A stretch of DNA of 64,000 nucleotides, from the NCBI RefSeq assembly GCF_041261205.1, contig NZ_JBGCCH010000004.1:1-64000 (forward strand), given 5' to 3'. Both the position numbers and the translations under genes were made by a program. The notes beneath the pieces are model-generated. The model did not search any database and was not told the origin of the DNA. It saw only the letters and a list, made by a program, of their open reading frames with translations. Within the stretch, counting starts at the first letter, position 1. Each line of letters begins with the position of its first letter. This stretch comes from Catenulispora sp. MAP5-51. GTDB taxonomy: Bacteria > Actinomycetota > Actinomycetes > Streptomycetales > Catenulisporaceae. This document shows positions 25,292-34,662 of the stretch, in pieces.

Positions 25292-26295
25292 GGCGTTGTG
25301 CCGTCTTCGGTACCGGTATGTGGGGCACGGCCATGAGCATCGTGCTGGCCGACGCCGGGAACGAGGTCGTGATGGTCGGCCGCCGCGAGGCGCAGATCGC
25401 CGCGGTCAACGCCGACCACGAGAATCCCGAGTATTTCCCCGGCGTCCGGCTCCCGGATGCCGTCCGCGCCACCACCGATCCCGGCGAGGCGTTGTCCGGC
25501 GCGGAGTTCGCCTACCTCAGCATCCCGGCCCAGACCCTCCGCGCGAACCTCACGGCCTGGAAGGACCTCATCGACCCCGACACCGTCCTGGTGTCGCTGA
25601 TGAAGGGCCTGGAAGTCGGCACCGCCAAGCGGATGACCGAGGTGATCCGCGAGGTCACCGGCTTCGGTCGCGAGCGCGTCGCCGTCGTGTCCGGCCCCAA
25701 CCTGTCCCCGGAGATCGCCCGCCGGCAGCCCGCCGCCTCGGTCGTGGCCAGCCGCGACGAGGACGTGGCGCTGCGCCTGCAGGCCGCCACGAACGGCCCC
25801 TACTTCCGCACCTACACCGCCAGCGACGTCACCGGCGTGGAGCTCGGCGGCGTGGTGAAGAACGTCATCGGCCTGGCGGTCGGCATCGCCGACGGCATGG
25901 GCTTCGGCGACAACACCAAGGCCACCATCATCACGCGCGGCCTGGCCGAGACGGCGCGCTTGGGCGCGGCCCTGGGCGCCGACCCCTACACCTTCTCCGG
26001 CCTGGCCGGCCTCGGCGACCTGGTCGCCACGTGCGCCTCGCCGCTGTCGCGCAACCGCAGCTTCGGCGTCCACCTCGGCCGCGGTCTGACGCTGGAGGAG
26101 GCCCAGGCGGAGGTGAAGCAGACCGTCGAGGGCGTGAAGTCCTGCGAGGCGGTGTTGGAACTGGCGGACCGGCACGGGGTGGAGATGCCGATCGCCGAGA
26201 CGGTGGTCGCCATCGTGCACGACGGACGCGCCCCGGCGGAGATGCTCAAGGAACTGATGACGCGGCCGTTGAAGGCTGAGCGCCACGGGCACTAG
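25288..26295 (+). CDS. gpsA: Glycerol-3-phosphate dehydrogenase [NAD(P)+]
   Basis: 335 residues. Rossmann motif FGTGMWGTAM at residues 7-16, SLMKGLE and the catalytic lysine in GGVVKNVIGLAVGIADG, and TFSGLAGLGDLVATC near 235. It reduces dihydroxyacetone phosphate to sn-glycerol-3-phosphate, the phospholipid backbone. Translationally coupled to the upstream acyltransferase. It ends six bases before the convergent transporter gene, leaving no room for a terminator. Confidence 0.95.
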   Translation: MRRCAVFGTGMWGTAMSIVLADAGNEVVMVGRREAQIAAVNADHENPEYFPGVRLPDAVRATTDPGEALSGAEFAYLSIPAQTLRANLTAWKDLIDPDTVLVSLMKGLEVGTAKRMTEVIREVTGFGRERVAVVSGPNLSPEIARRQPAASVVASRDEDVALRLQAATNGPYFRTYTASDVTGVELGGVVKNVIGLAVGIADGMGFGDNTKATIITRGLAETARLGAALGADPYTFSGLAGLGDLVATCASPLSRNRSFGVHLGRGLTLEEAQAEVKQTVEGVKSCEAVLELADRHGVEMPIAETVVAIVHDGRAPAEMLKELMTRPLKAERHGH

Positions 26296-26301
26296 CCGTC
26301 C

Positions 26302-27594
26302 TCATGCGGACGCGGCGATCTCCGCCGGCCGTGTCCGCTCGGCCCATCGGGTGACCGCCGGCCCCGTCAGACCGGCGGCTGCGAAGCCCACCCCGACGAC
26401 CACCCAGCCGGGCCCGTCGAGCCCGAGCACCACCGCGGTCAACAACGCCGGTCCCACGGCGCCCGCCGCATCCAGCCCGAGCAAGGTGAGTCCCTGGTAT
26501 TGCCCCTGCGCGTGAGCGGGAGCAAGTCCGAAACTCAATGAGAAGCCCGCGGCCGTCACCCACACCCCGGCGGCGCACAACACCGCGGCACCCGCGAACA
26601 ACACCAGCGTCTGGGACCACCGCGGTCCCGAGTCGCTCCCGGCCAGCACCACGCATCCGGCGGCGATCGCCAGCCCGGCGACGCGAAGTGCCTTCCCGCC
26701 TTGCTCCGTCGTCTCTATACGACGTCCCACCGGCTGCATCAGCGCCGTGCCCACAACGAAGTTCAGCCCGAAGACCGCGGCGGCGGCCCAGTGCGGGATG
26801 TGCGTCCGCGACGCGATCCACAGCGGGATCAGCAGCGTCACCACGACCGCCTGCAGGTTGATCAGACCATTGAGAACCGCGAACGCCGCGTACGGCCGGT
26901 CCGCCAGCGCCGCGAAACGCCGCGCGCCCTCGGGCAACGGCTGCGGCCCGAAGCTCGGCACCCGCAGGAGCAGCAACGCGCAGACCACGTACGACACCGC
27001 GTTCACCAGGATCACCGTGACATAGGCCTGGCGCGTCCCGATCTGGATCGCGACCGCCGCGAGCAGCGTCCCGACCACCACCCCGACGCTCACGAACGTC
27101 CGCAGCTTCGCGCGGAACAACGCCGGGCGCTCGCCGCCGATGCGGCCTATCAGCGCCCCGCGGGCCGCGTTGTTCGCCGCGTCCGCGACGTAGTCGAGGG
27201 CCGCCACGACGGTGAACGCCCACCACGAGTGCACGACGACGAACAGCGCCATCGTCACGGTCTGGACGGCGAGTGTCACCAGCTGGACGGTGCGCGGCCC
27301 GACGCGGTCGGCGAGCGTCCCGGCGGGTACCGAGCCCAGCAGAGCGGCCAGACCGGCGATGCTCAGTCCGGTGCCGACCTGGCGGGCCGGGATACCCACG
27401 ATCACCGTGAAATACAGAGCCGAGGTCGCGAGGAACATGCCGGTGCCGATGCGGTTGACGAAGCTCGACATCACCAGCGCGCGTTGCGGTCCGGTGTCGG
27501 GCAGAGCCCGCCGCAACCAGCCCTGGGGGTGCTCCGGGACGCCGTGACTGGCCACTTCGCCGTCCACCCCCGATCCCGCACCCCGCTCGACCAT
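26302..27594 (-). CDS. Major facilitator superfamily transporter
   Basis: 430 residues from ATG 27594, preferred to the more upstream start because a TAGCGT box sits 7 nt before it. Twelve hydrophobic segments; the loop-2 signature appears as GTLADRVGPRTVQ. An N-terminal polar extension of about 35 residues is present. Substrate unknown; drug- or metabolite-efflux types share this pattern. It is divergent from ddl with only 52 bp between the starts. Confidence 0.8.
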   Translation of the reverse strand: MVERGAGSGVDGEVASHGVPEHPQGWLRRALPDTGPQRALVMSSFVNRIGTGMFLATSALYFTVIVGIPARQVGTGLSIAGLAALLGSVPAGTLADRVGPRTVQLVTLAVQTVTMALFVVVHSWWAFTVVAALDYVADAANNAARGALIGRIGGERPALFRAKLRTFVSVGVVVGTLLAAVAIQIGTRQAYVTVILVNAVSYVVCALLLLRVPSFGPQPLPEGARRFAALADRPYAAFAVLNGLINLQAVVVTLLIPLWIASRTHIPHWAAAAVFGLNFVVGTALMQPVGRRIETTEQGGKALRVAGLAIAAGCVVLAGSDSGPRWSQTLVLFAGAAVLCAAGVWVTAAGFSLSFGLAPAHAQGQYQGLTLLGLDAAGAVGPALLTAVVLGLDGPGWVVVGVGFAAAGLTGPAVTRWAERTRPAEIAASA

Positions 27595-27601
27595 GTGCCG
27601 G

Positions 27602-27607
27602 ACGCTA
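27602..27607 (-). promoter_or_regulatory. -10 box of the MFS gene, leaderless
   Basis: On the minus strand TAGCGT lies 7 nt before ATG 27594. Forms one half of a compact divergent promoter pair with ddl. Confidence 0.6.
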
Positions 27608-27633
27608 CCGCCATCGGCACGGCCAGTGTTCGG

Positions 27634-27639
27634 TAGGGT
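27634..27639 (+). promoter_or_regulatory. -10 box of ddl, leaderless
   Basis: TAGGGT lies 7 nt before ATG 27647. It is 26 bp from the divergent -10 box of the MFS gene, so their -35 regions must interleave. Confidence 0.65.
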
Positions 27640-27646
27640 CAGTCCC

Positions 27647-28819
<1,173 letters not shown>

Positions 28820-28834
28820 GGCCTGAGCCCGCTG

Positions 28835-29419
28835 CTACTGCTGGCTCTGGTCCTGGTCGCTGACGAACCGGCCGGACCTGGTCGGCACGGTCTTGACGAT
28901 CGTCGGCGCCAGGTCCACCAGGATGTTCGACGCGTTCTGCTTCTCGGCGGCGCCGTCGTAGGGGACTGTGATCTCGACGTAGACGGCGCGGTCGGTGGTG
29001 GTGAAGGTCACGCTGTCGCCGTGGTCCTCGATGAGCCAGTTGACCTGGTAGGTGCCGGTGGAGTCGCCGATCCCGACGTACTGGTTGGACAGCGGCGTGT
29101 AGTCCGGGCCGCCGACCACGATCGCGGCCGGCTCGCTCACCCCGCAGCGCAGGACGGTCGCCGGCGCGCCCCAGGCCGCGGCGCGCTGCTCGGCATGGGC
29201 GTCGGGGCCGGCCGCGCCGCGCAGGTGCCCGCCCTCCACCTCGGCCGGCAGGGCCTTGACGAGGTTCGCGCAGGCCGCGAGCACGTGCGGGTCCGAAGTC
29301 TTCGGCAGGGCGACGCCGACGGCGCCGGTGCGCCCGACGTGGTAGCCCCACGCCCCGCCCACGCACGCCAAAACCGCGGCTGTAGCTACAGCCGCGGCCG
29401 GTATCCACCTTTTCGTCAT
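28835..29419 (-). CDS. DUF3515 membrane-anchored protein
   Basis: 194 residues from ATG 29419 (GTG 29482 is possible but would add a polar stretch before the anchor). One hydrophobic helix at about 5-25, then an extracytoplasmic domain with ACANLVKALPAEVEG, VLRCGVSEPAAIVV, VNWLIED and FTTTDRAVYVEI. The DUF3515 family is actinobacterial, of unknown function, and commonly sits between ddl and thiL as here. Confidence 0.8.
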   Translation of the reverse strand: MTKRWIPAAAVATAAVLACVGGAWGYHVGRTGAVGVALPKTSDPHVLAACANLVKALPAEVEGGHLRGAAGPDAHAEQRAAAWGAPATVLRCGVSEPAAIVVGGPDYTPLSNQYVGIGDSTGTYQVNWLIEDHGDSVTFTTTDRAVYVEITVPYDGAAEKQNASNILVDLAPTIVKTVPTRSGRFVSDQDQSQQ

Positions 29420-29483
29420 GTCCTCGGTGCTGCGTTTCTGAGGATCTCCCGCGGTCGCTCCCACGGAAGATTGGTCTACCACA

Positions 29484-29723
29484 TCATTCGAAGTGCACGA
29501 TGGGGCAGGTCAATGTCCGCGTGATGCCCTCGATGACCTGGATCTTGGCGATCACCAGCCGGCCGAGCTCGTCCATGGTCGCGGCCTCGGCGCGCACGAT
29601 GACGTCGTAGGGCCCGGTCACGTCCTCGGCGGTGGTGATCCCGCTCTCGAGTTCGGCGATCGCCTGCGCCACGGCGCCCGCCTTCCCCACCTCGGTCTGG
29701 ACCAGGATGTACGCTTGAACCAC
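29484..29723 (-). CDS. Stand-alone Lrp/AsnC ligand-binding (RAM) domain
   Basis: 79 residues from GTG 29723, fixed by GGAGGACAC just before it. VQAYILVQTEVGKAGAVAQA starts a beta-alpha-beta RAM domain and GPYDVIVRAEAATMDELG carries the effector-binding loop. The DNA-binding helix-turn-helix of full-length Lrp proteins is absent. Such proteins bind amino acids and may pair with full-length Lrp regulators. Its target cannot be told from context. Confidence 0.85.
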   Translation of the reverse strand: MVQAYILVQTEVGKAGAVAQAIAELESGITTAEDVTGPYDVIVRAEAATMDELGRLVIAKIQVIEGITRTLTCPIVHFE

Positions 29724-29842
29724 GTGTCCTCCTACTGTCGGAAACGCCACCTTAGCCTGCGGTTCCCCCATAACGGGAGTCCATGCCCGTTGGGCGGACC
29801 GGCGCGGTTCACCCGAACGAGTAGTGCGGGACCGGGGCGGGT

Positions 29843-29848
29843 TACCGT
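29843..29848 (+). promoter_or_regulatory. -10 box of thiL, leaderless
   Basis: TACCGT lies 6 nt before GTG 29855; no ribosome binding site precedes the start. Confidence 0.6.
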
Positions 29849-29854
29849 ACCGGC

Positions 29855-30874
29855 GTGGAGACCATCGACGACGTCGGCGAGTTCGGGCTGATCGCCCGCG
29901 TCCAGGCGCGCCTGCCCCTGACCAGCCCCGACACCCTGGTGCCGTCCGGCGACGACGCCGCGGTGCTGGCCGCCCCCGACGGCCGCCTGGCCGTCAGCTC
30001 CGACGTGCTGCTGGAGGGCCGCCACTTCCGCCGCGACTGGTCCGGCCCCCGTGACATCGGGCACAAGGCCGCGGCGCAGAACTTCAGCGACATCGCCGCG
30101 ATGGGCGGCGTCCCCACCTCCCTGCTGCTGTCCATGGTGCTGCCCGGCGACCTGCCCGTGGCCTGGGTCGAGGAGTTCGCCGAGGGGGTGGCCGCCGAGT
30201 GCGCGCCGCTGGGCGCCGTCGTGGCCGGCGGCGACATGGTGCGCGGCGACCTGATCACGATCTCGGTGACGGTCCTCGGCACACTCCAGGGCCGCCCCCC
30301 GGTCCTGCGCTCCGGCGCCCGGCCGGGGGACACCGTGGCGGTCGCCGGACGCCTCGGCTGGTCGGCGGCGGGACTGGAAATGCTCCTGTCCGGCGAGAAA
30401 ACCGGTAATGAATCGGGTGATGGCGCGGAGCAAGCGGGGCCTGGCGCGACCACGGCCGGACCGCAAACCCCGTCGGAACCGCAGCCCGCTGACTATCTGG
30501 CCGCGCACCGCCGCCCGAACCCGCCGTACGCGGCCGGCCCCGAAGCCGCCCGCGCCGGCGCCACGGCCATGCTCGACGTCAGCGACGGCCTGCTCGCGGA
30601 CCTGGAACACCTGGCCGTGGCCAGCCGGGTCGCGGTCGACGTCGACAGCACCCTGCTCCTCCTCACCCCGGGCCCGCGCCTGGACCAGATGCTGACCGGC
30701 GGCGAGGACCACGCGCTGGTCGCGACCTTCGCCCCGGACGCCGCCCTGCCCGGCGGCTGGCGCCGGATCGGGACCGTGCACGAGGGCGGCGAGTCCGGGA
30801 CCGTGACCGTGACGGTCGACGGCAAGGCCTGGGACGGACCCGGCGGGTTCAGCCACTTCGGCCATTCGGCGTAA
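29855..30874 (+). CDS. thiL: Thiamine-monophosphate kinase
   Basis: 339 residues. GDDAAVL, the metal-binding SSDVLLEGRHF, KAAAQNFSDIAAMG, VVAGGDMVRG, and LDVSDGLLADL and LTGGEDHAL in the C-terminal half are all ThiL signatures. It phosphorylates thiamine phosphate to thiamine diphosphate. Residues about 183-208 are a Gly/Ser/Glu/Thr-rich insertion between the two halves, with visibly lower G+C. It stands apart from thiD, 3.8 kb downstream, and no TPP riboswitch is seen. Confidence 0.94.
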   Translation: METIDDVGEFGLIARVQARLPLTSPDTLVPSGDDAAVLAAPDGRLAVSSDVLLEGRHFRRDWSGPRDIGHKAAAQNFSDIAAMGGVPTSLLLSMVLPGDLPVAWVEEFAEGVAAECAPLGAVVAGGDMVRGDLITISVTVLGTLQGRPPVLRSGARPGDTVAVAGRLGWSAAGLEMLLSGEKTGNESGDGAEQAGPGATTAGPQTPSEPQPADYLAAHRRPNPPYAAGPEAARAGATAMLDVSDGLLADLEHLAVASRVAVDVDSTLLLLTPGPRLDQMLTGGEDHALVATFAPDAALPGGWRRIGTVHEGGESGTVTVTVDGKAWDGPGGFSHFGHSA

Positions 30875-30879
30875 CGGCG

Positions 30880-30911
30880 GCGGCGCCGGCCCTGATGGGG
30901 ACCGGCGCCGC
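30880..30911. terminator. Bidirectional terminator, thiL / MFS exporter
   Basis: A 10-bp stem GCGGCGCCGG (30880-30889) with its complement at 30902-30911, between two convergent genes. Confidence 0.6.
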
Positions 30912-30942
30912 TGCCGAAGAAGGCTGAGCGCCGCACCCGGCA

Positions 30943-32343
30943 TCACGCTTGCGCGCTCCGGCGCGTCAGCCCGGCCAGCACCAGCGTGATCAGCGCCCCG
31001 GCGGCCATCGCGATCCCTGCGGCGTGCATCCCGGACAGTGTTCCGAGGACCGCCACGCCCAGGGCGCTGCCGGTCTGGCGGGCGGCGTTCAGGGCGCCTT
31101 GGCCGGTCGCGGCGAGCGGGCGGGGGGTGGCCACGGCCATGTCCGCGGTGATCGACGGGATGGTCATGGTGGTGGCGATCGCCATCAGGATCTGCGCGGC
31201 GACCACCACGGCCAGCGAGGTGTGCGCGCCGACGGTGAACAGGACCGCGCCGACCGCGGCGTCCAGCACCATCGCGACCATCACCATCGGCCGCGCGCCG
31301 AAGCGGTGGGCCAGGCGGCTGGTGAAGAAGGGCAGGAAGCACAGCGGGATCATCATCGGCAGGAACGCCACCCCGGTCATCGCCGCGCTCAGGTGCCGTG
31401 TCTCCTCCAGCCACAGCGTCACCGTGTACAGCAGGCCGTAGAAGATGTAGTTCGCCGTGACCGCCGTCAGCAGGTTGGTGCGGACCCGGCCCAGGCGCAG
31501 CAGTTCCGGCGGCAGGACCGGGGTCTGGGCTCCGCGCTCTACCAGGGTCACCGCCACCGCCGCCAGTACCGCGACCGCCAGCGCGATCAGCGCGGCCGGC
31601 CGGCTCCAGCCCTCGGTGCCGGCGTCCACCAGGCCGTAGGTCAGGGCGCAGAGCGCGACGGTGAACAGCACCAGGCCTGGGAGGTCGAACTTCTTGCGCT
31701 GACCGGAACCCTGCCCGGCACCGTGTCCGGAACCCTGTGAGGACAAGCCCCGCACCAGGAACCAGGAGACCAGGGCCAGCGGCGGGTTCACGACGAACAC
31801 CAGCCGCCAGCCGCCGGCCGCGACCAGCGCGCCGCCGAGCACCGGCCCGACGGCCAGCCCGATCCCGGACAGCGCGGCCCACGCGCCGACGGCCTTCATC
31901 CGCTCCTTGGCGTCGGGGTAGAGCCCGGCCAGCAGTGCCAGCGAGGCCGGGACCATGCCGGCCGCGGCGGCGCCGAGCAGCGCCCGGCCGGCGATCAGGC
32001 CGCCGGCGTTCGGCGCCAGCGCGCACAGCAGCGACAACACGCCGAACAGGGCGACGGCGCTCTGGTAGACGCGGCGGGCGCCGAACCGGTCGGCGACCGC
32101 GCCGGAGGCCAGCATCAGGCCGGCGAACACCACGGTGTAGGCGTCCACGGTCCACGGCAGCGCGGCGGCCGAGGCGTGCAGGTGCGCTTTCAGGTCGGGG
32201 AGGGCGACGTTGAGGATGGTCGCGTCGATCAGGACCATGAAGTTGCCGGCGACGATGCCGGTGAAGGCTGCTCTGTTTCTCGGAGTGGAGGTGCGCGGTG
32301 CGGGCGCCGCCGTCTTCGGCGCGGCTTCGTCGATCAGTGCCAT
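30943..32343 (-). CDS. MFS drug-efflux transporter, 14-helix EmrB/QacA type
   Basis: 466 residues. Motif NFMVLIDATILNVALPDLK in the first helix is the motif D1 of the DHA2 family; GAVADRFGARRVY is the loop-2 motif and GRALLGAAAAGMVPASLALL and VGPVLGGALVAAGGWRLVF are typical of the drug:H+ antiporter-2 group. About 14 membrane helices. Export of an antibiotic-like or toxic compound is expected. It is divergent from the Dabb gene; a 27-bp palindrome between them also occurs in short form at the LysR gene nearby. Confidence 0.85.
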   Translation of the reverse strand: MALIDEAAPKTAAPAPRTSTPRNRAAFTGIVAGNFMVLIDATILNVALPDLKAHLHASAAALPWTVDAYTVVFAGLMLASGAVADRFGARRVYQSAVALFGVLSLLCALAPNAGGLIAGRALLGAAAAGMVPASLALLAGLYPDAKERMKAVGAWAALSGIGLAVGPVLGGALVAAGGWRLVFVVNPPLALVSWFLVRGLSSQGSGHGAGQGSGQRKKFDLPGLVLFTVALCALTYGLVDAGTEGWSRPAALIALAVAVLAAVAVTLVERGAQTPVLPPELLRLGRVRTNLLTAVTANYIFYGLLYTVTLWLEETRHLSAAMTGVAFLPMMIPLCFLPFFTSRLAHRFGARPMVMVAMVLDAAVGAVLFTVGAHTSLAVVVAAQILMAIATTMTIPSITADMAVATPRPLAATGQGALNAARQTGSALGVAVLGTLSGMHAAGIAMAAGALITLVLAGLTRRSAQA

Positions 32344-32394
32344 GACCCGAGGATCACGCCGGGCGGCGCGGTCTCGACAGGTCTTGTTTCCGAT

Positions 32395-32421
32395 CGCGCC
32401 ATCGGAGACTCCGATGGCGCG
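32395..32421. promoter_or_regulatory. Palindromic operator, exporter / Dabb intergenic
   Basis: Perfect inverted repeat with 12-bp arms (CGCGCCATCGGA and TCCGATGGCGCG) and a 3-bp spacer. Its core, ATCGG-AGACT-CCGAT, is nearly identical to the palindrome before the LysR gene at 33153. It is centred about 43 bp before the Dabb start, the usual distance for LysR-type activation. Confidence 0.65.
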
Positions 32422-32450
32422 CGGGTCGGCGGCTGCGCGAAGATCGGAGG

Positions 32451-32738
32451 GTGATCAGAAGCATATTGCTCATCAAATTCACCCCCGAGGCCACCGACGA
32501 GCAGATCGAGGCCTTCGGCCGGGCCCTGGGCGCCGTGCCGTTCGAGGGGCGCCGCCACTTCGAGTTCCACCGCGACGTCCGCCTGACGGACGACGCGATG
32601 GACGCGGCGGTGATCGCCGACTTCGACGACGAGGAGACCTACCGGGCCTGGGTCGCCGACCCCGGCCACCACGAAGTGCGTTCCACGTTCCTGGATCCGA
32701 TCCGCGCGCAGCGGGACCGGATCCTGTACCGGATCTAG
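32451..32738 (+). CDS. Dabb-family (stress-response A/B barrel) protein
   Basis: 95 residues from GTG 32451. SILLIKFTPEATDEQIEAF and ADFDDEETYRAWVADPGHHE match the dimeric alpha/beta-barrel (Dabb) ferredoxin-like fold. Members include polyketide cyclases such as olivetolic acid cyclase and proteins of unknown role. Divergent from an exporter and sharing its operator, so it may act on the exported compound. The last residues are basic and short, as usual. Confidence 0.75.
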   Translation: MIRSILLIKFTPEATDEQIEAFGRALGAVPFEGRRHFEFHRDVRLTDDAMDAAVIADFDDEETYRAWVADPGHHEVRSTFLDPIRAQRDRILYRI

Positions 32739-32780
32739 CGGCGGACCGGGGCGGACCGCAGCGGCCGGGCGGCCGCAGCC

Positions 32781-32810
32781 GGTCTCGATCGGTCTCGATC
32801 GGTCTCAATC
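32781..32810. repeat. 10-bp tandem repeat
   Basis: GGTCTCGATC occurs twice in tandem followed by GGTCTCAATC. It lies in the 76-bp gap between two convergent small genes. No hairpin-type terminator is evident. Confidence 0.75.
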
Positions 32811-32814
32811 AGCC

Positions 32815-33102
32815 TCAGCCGGCCAGCCAGCTCCCCAGGACCGGGTTGAACTCGTTGATCCGGACCCGGCTGACCAGGTCCGCCTCGGCGAAGGGGTCGT
32901 GCTCCAGCAGGGCCTTCAGCGCGGCCTCGTCCTCGGTCTCGAAGATCAGCAGCGCGCCGGTGTTGTTGGCCCAGGGCCCGGAGACCAGCAGCTCTCCGCG
33001 GCTCTGGGCCTCGGCCAGGAACGCGCGGTGCGCGGGGCGGATCTCGTCCCGCTTGGCGGTGTCGGCGGTGTAGACGTATTCGACGGCGAAGCGAGCCACC
33101 AT
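32815..33102 (-). CDS. YciI-family protein
   Basis: 95 residues. FAVEYVYTADTAKRDEIRPA, HRAFLAEAQSRGELLVSGPW and DPFAEADLVSRVRINEFNP match the YciI ferredoxin-like dimer with its conserved His-Asp pair. A proposed muconolactone-isomerase-like catalysis is known for the fold, but this member's substrate is unknown. AAGGAGAC lies just before ATG 33102. Divergent from the LysR regulator across a palindrome. Confidence 0.8.
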   Translation of the reverse strand: MVARFAVEYVYTADTAKRDEIRPAHRAFLAEAQSRGELLVSGPWANNTGALLIFETEDEAALKALLEHDPFAEADLVSRVRINEFNPVLGSWLAG

Positions 33103-33152
33103 GTCTCCTTGGGAATGGAAGTTTCAGGCACCGTATCCTGCGAGCCTCCCGT

Positions 33153-33167
33153 ATCGGAGAAACCGAT
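33153..33167. promoter_or_regulatory. LysR-gene palindrome
   Basis: ATCGG-AGAAA-CCGAT, a perfect 5-5-5 inverted repeat. It stops three bases before the CAGGAT -10 box of the LysR gene (33170-33175, 6 nt from ATG). Position over the promoter suggests negative autoregulation and control of divergent yciI. Confidence 0.6.
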
Positions 33168-33181
33168 GGCAGGATGGCCGC

Positions 33182-34084
33182 ATGGACACCCGGCAGTTGC
33201 GCGCGTTCCTCGCGGTCGTGGAATCCGGCGGCATCTCGGCGGCCGCCGAGCAGCTCGGCTACGCGCAGAGCAGCGTCAGCGACCAGCTGCGCACCCTGGA
33301 GCGCGACCTGGGCACACCGGTCCTGAACCGTACGAGCATCGGCACGGTCCCGACCGAGGCCGGGCAGCGCCTGCTGCCGTACGCGCGCCGGATGCTGGAC
33401 CTGGACGGCGAGATGCGGCGCACCGTCTCCGGGCACCGTCCGCTGCTGCGCATCGGGGCGCTGCAGTCGCTGGCCGACGAGTGGCTGCCGGAGATGCTGA
33501 CCGCCTTCGACCACGGGGCCGCGGGCCCCCAGACGGCGGACGTCACGGTCACCGTCACCAGCCGCACCCGGCTGATGGAGGAGTTGCAGGAAGGGCGCCT
33601 GGACGCGGTGTTCACGCTGGACAGCGGCCCGCCCTACGACGGCCCCACGGCGGTGGTCGGCACCGACCGCGTGGTGCTGGTGACGGCGCCCTCGCACCCG
33701 CTGGCGAGCGTGCATCCGCTGACGCTGGACGACGTGCGCCGCACGGAGTTCATGGTGACCGAGATCGGCTGCATCTACCGGCAGCTGTTCGACGAGTGCG
33801 GGCGCGATCTGGGGCCGTCGCTGAAGATCGCCATGATCACCGGATCGCTGAACGCGCTGCGGCGGCTGACGGTCAACGGGCGCGGAGCCGCGCTGCTGCC
33901 GAGGTTCTCGGTCGCGGCGGAGCTGGAATCCGGGGACCTGGTGATGCTGGACCTGAAGGAAGGCCTGGCGCCGCTGACCATCGAGGCGCGGTGGCGCGAG
34001 GGGATCGGGCCGGCCGCGGAGCCGTTGCGGGCGCTGGTGGAGCTGACGCAGAAGTTCAGTCCGGCGTCCTGGGCGATGGCGTAG
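33182..34084 (+). CDS. LysR-family transcriptional regulator
   Basis: 300 residues from ATG 33182. Winged helix-turn-helix MDTRQLRAFLAVVESGGISA, then AAAEQLGYAQSSVSDQLRTL, followed by a type-2 periplasmic-binding-like effector domain (IGALQSLADEWLPEMLTAF, DAVFTLDSGPPYDG, PRFSVAAELESGDL). Two nearly identical palindromes at its own promoter and at the exporter/Dabb promoter suggest it controls the exporter, Dabb and YciI genes. Effector unknown. Confidence 0.88.
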   Translation: MDTRQLRAFLAVVESGGISAAAEQLGYAQSSVSDQLRTLERDLGTPVLNRTSIGTVPTEAGQRLLPYARRMLDLDGEMRRTVSGHRPLLRIGALQSLADEWLPEMLTAFDHGAAGPQTADVTVTVTSRTRLMEELQEGRLDAVFTLDSGPPYDGPTAVVGTDRVVLVTAPSHPLASVHPLTLDDVRRTEFMVTEIGCIYRQLFDECGRDLGPSLKIAMITGSLNALRRLTVNGRGAALLPRFSVAAELESGDLVMLDLKEGLAPLTIEARWREGIGPAAEPLRALVELTQKFSPASWAMA

Positions 34085-34100
34085 TGGCACACTGCGGATC

Positions 34101-34631
34101 ATGAACAGCCCGGTTGTGGAGATCCGCGATGGTGTCGCGGCGGACCAGTCTGTGGCCGATGCCGCGCAGACCATCTTTGCCGAGCTGGTTTCCGGCGGCG
34201 CGGCGCTCGGGTGGGTGGACCCGCCTTCGAAGGCTGAGATCGCCGCGCTTTTGGCGAAGGTCGCTGCCGCCTCGCGTGCCGGTGACGGTGCGCTGCGGTT
34301 GGCGTACTCCGGCGATCGCTTGGTGGGGCTCGGCTATTGGCTGCGGTATGAGCGCCCCACGCATCGTCCGCACGCCGACTTGGAGAAGGTCGCCATCGAC
34401 CCCGGCGCGCAGGGCCTGGGAGCCGGTCGCCTGCTCACCGCGGCCCTGGTGGACAGTGCGCGCGACGCCGGGATCGAGGTGCTGACCCTCGACGCCCGCG
34501 GCGACAACGCGAACGCGCTGCATCTGTACCGCACGCTCGGCTTCCGCGAATACGGCCGGCTCCCGGACTTCGTCGCGGTGGGGGAGAAGCGCTACGACAA
34601 GGTCTTCTACATGCTGGACCTGCGCATCTGA
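34101..34631 (+). CDS. GNAT-family N-acetyltransferase
   Basis: 176 residues. [19 protein letters not shown] is the acetyl-CoA pyrophosphate-binding loop (Q/RxxGxG/A) and [19 protein letters not shown] is the following conserved strand-helix. Substrate not predictable. It starts 16 bp after the LysR gene and may be read through from it, but it also has a CACACT box 7 nt before the start. Confidence 0.82.
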   Translation: MNSPVVEIRDGVAADQSVADAAQTIFAELVSGGAALGWVDPPSKAEIAALLAKVAAASRAGDGALRLAYSGDRLVGLGYWLRYERPTHRPHADLEKVAIDPGAQGLGAGRLLTAALVDSARDAGIEVLTLDARGDNANALHLYRTLGFREYGRLPDFVAVGEKRYDKVFYMLDLRI

Positions 34632-34649
34632 CCCGCCCTCCGCGGCTCG

Positions 34650-34655
34650 TATGCT
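34650..34655 (+). promoter_or_regulatory. -10 box of thiD, leaderless
   Basis: TATGCT lies 7 nt before ATG 34663. It contains the upstream in-frame ATG 34651, which argues that 34663, not 34651, is the true start. CTGACC sits 16 bp upstream as a possible -35. Confidence 0.6.
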
Positions 34656-34662
34656 GATCACC

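Noticed and set aside
29724-34662. TPP riboswitch for thiL or thiD.
   Set aside because: No CTGAGA...ACCTGA-type blocks upstream of either gene, and both have -10 boxes directly before the start codon, leaving no leader.
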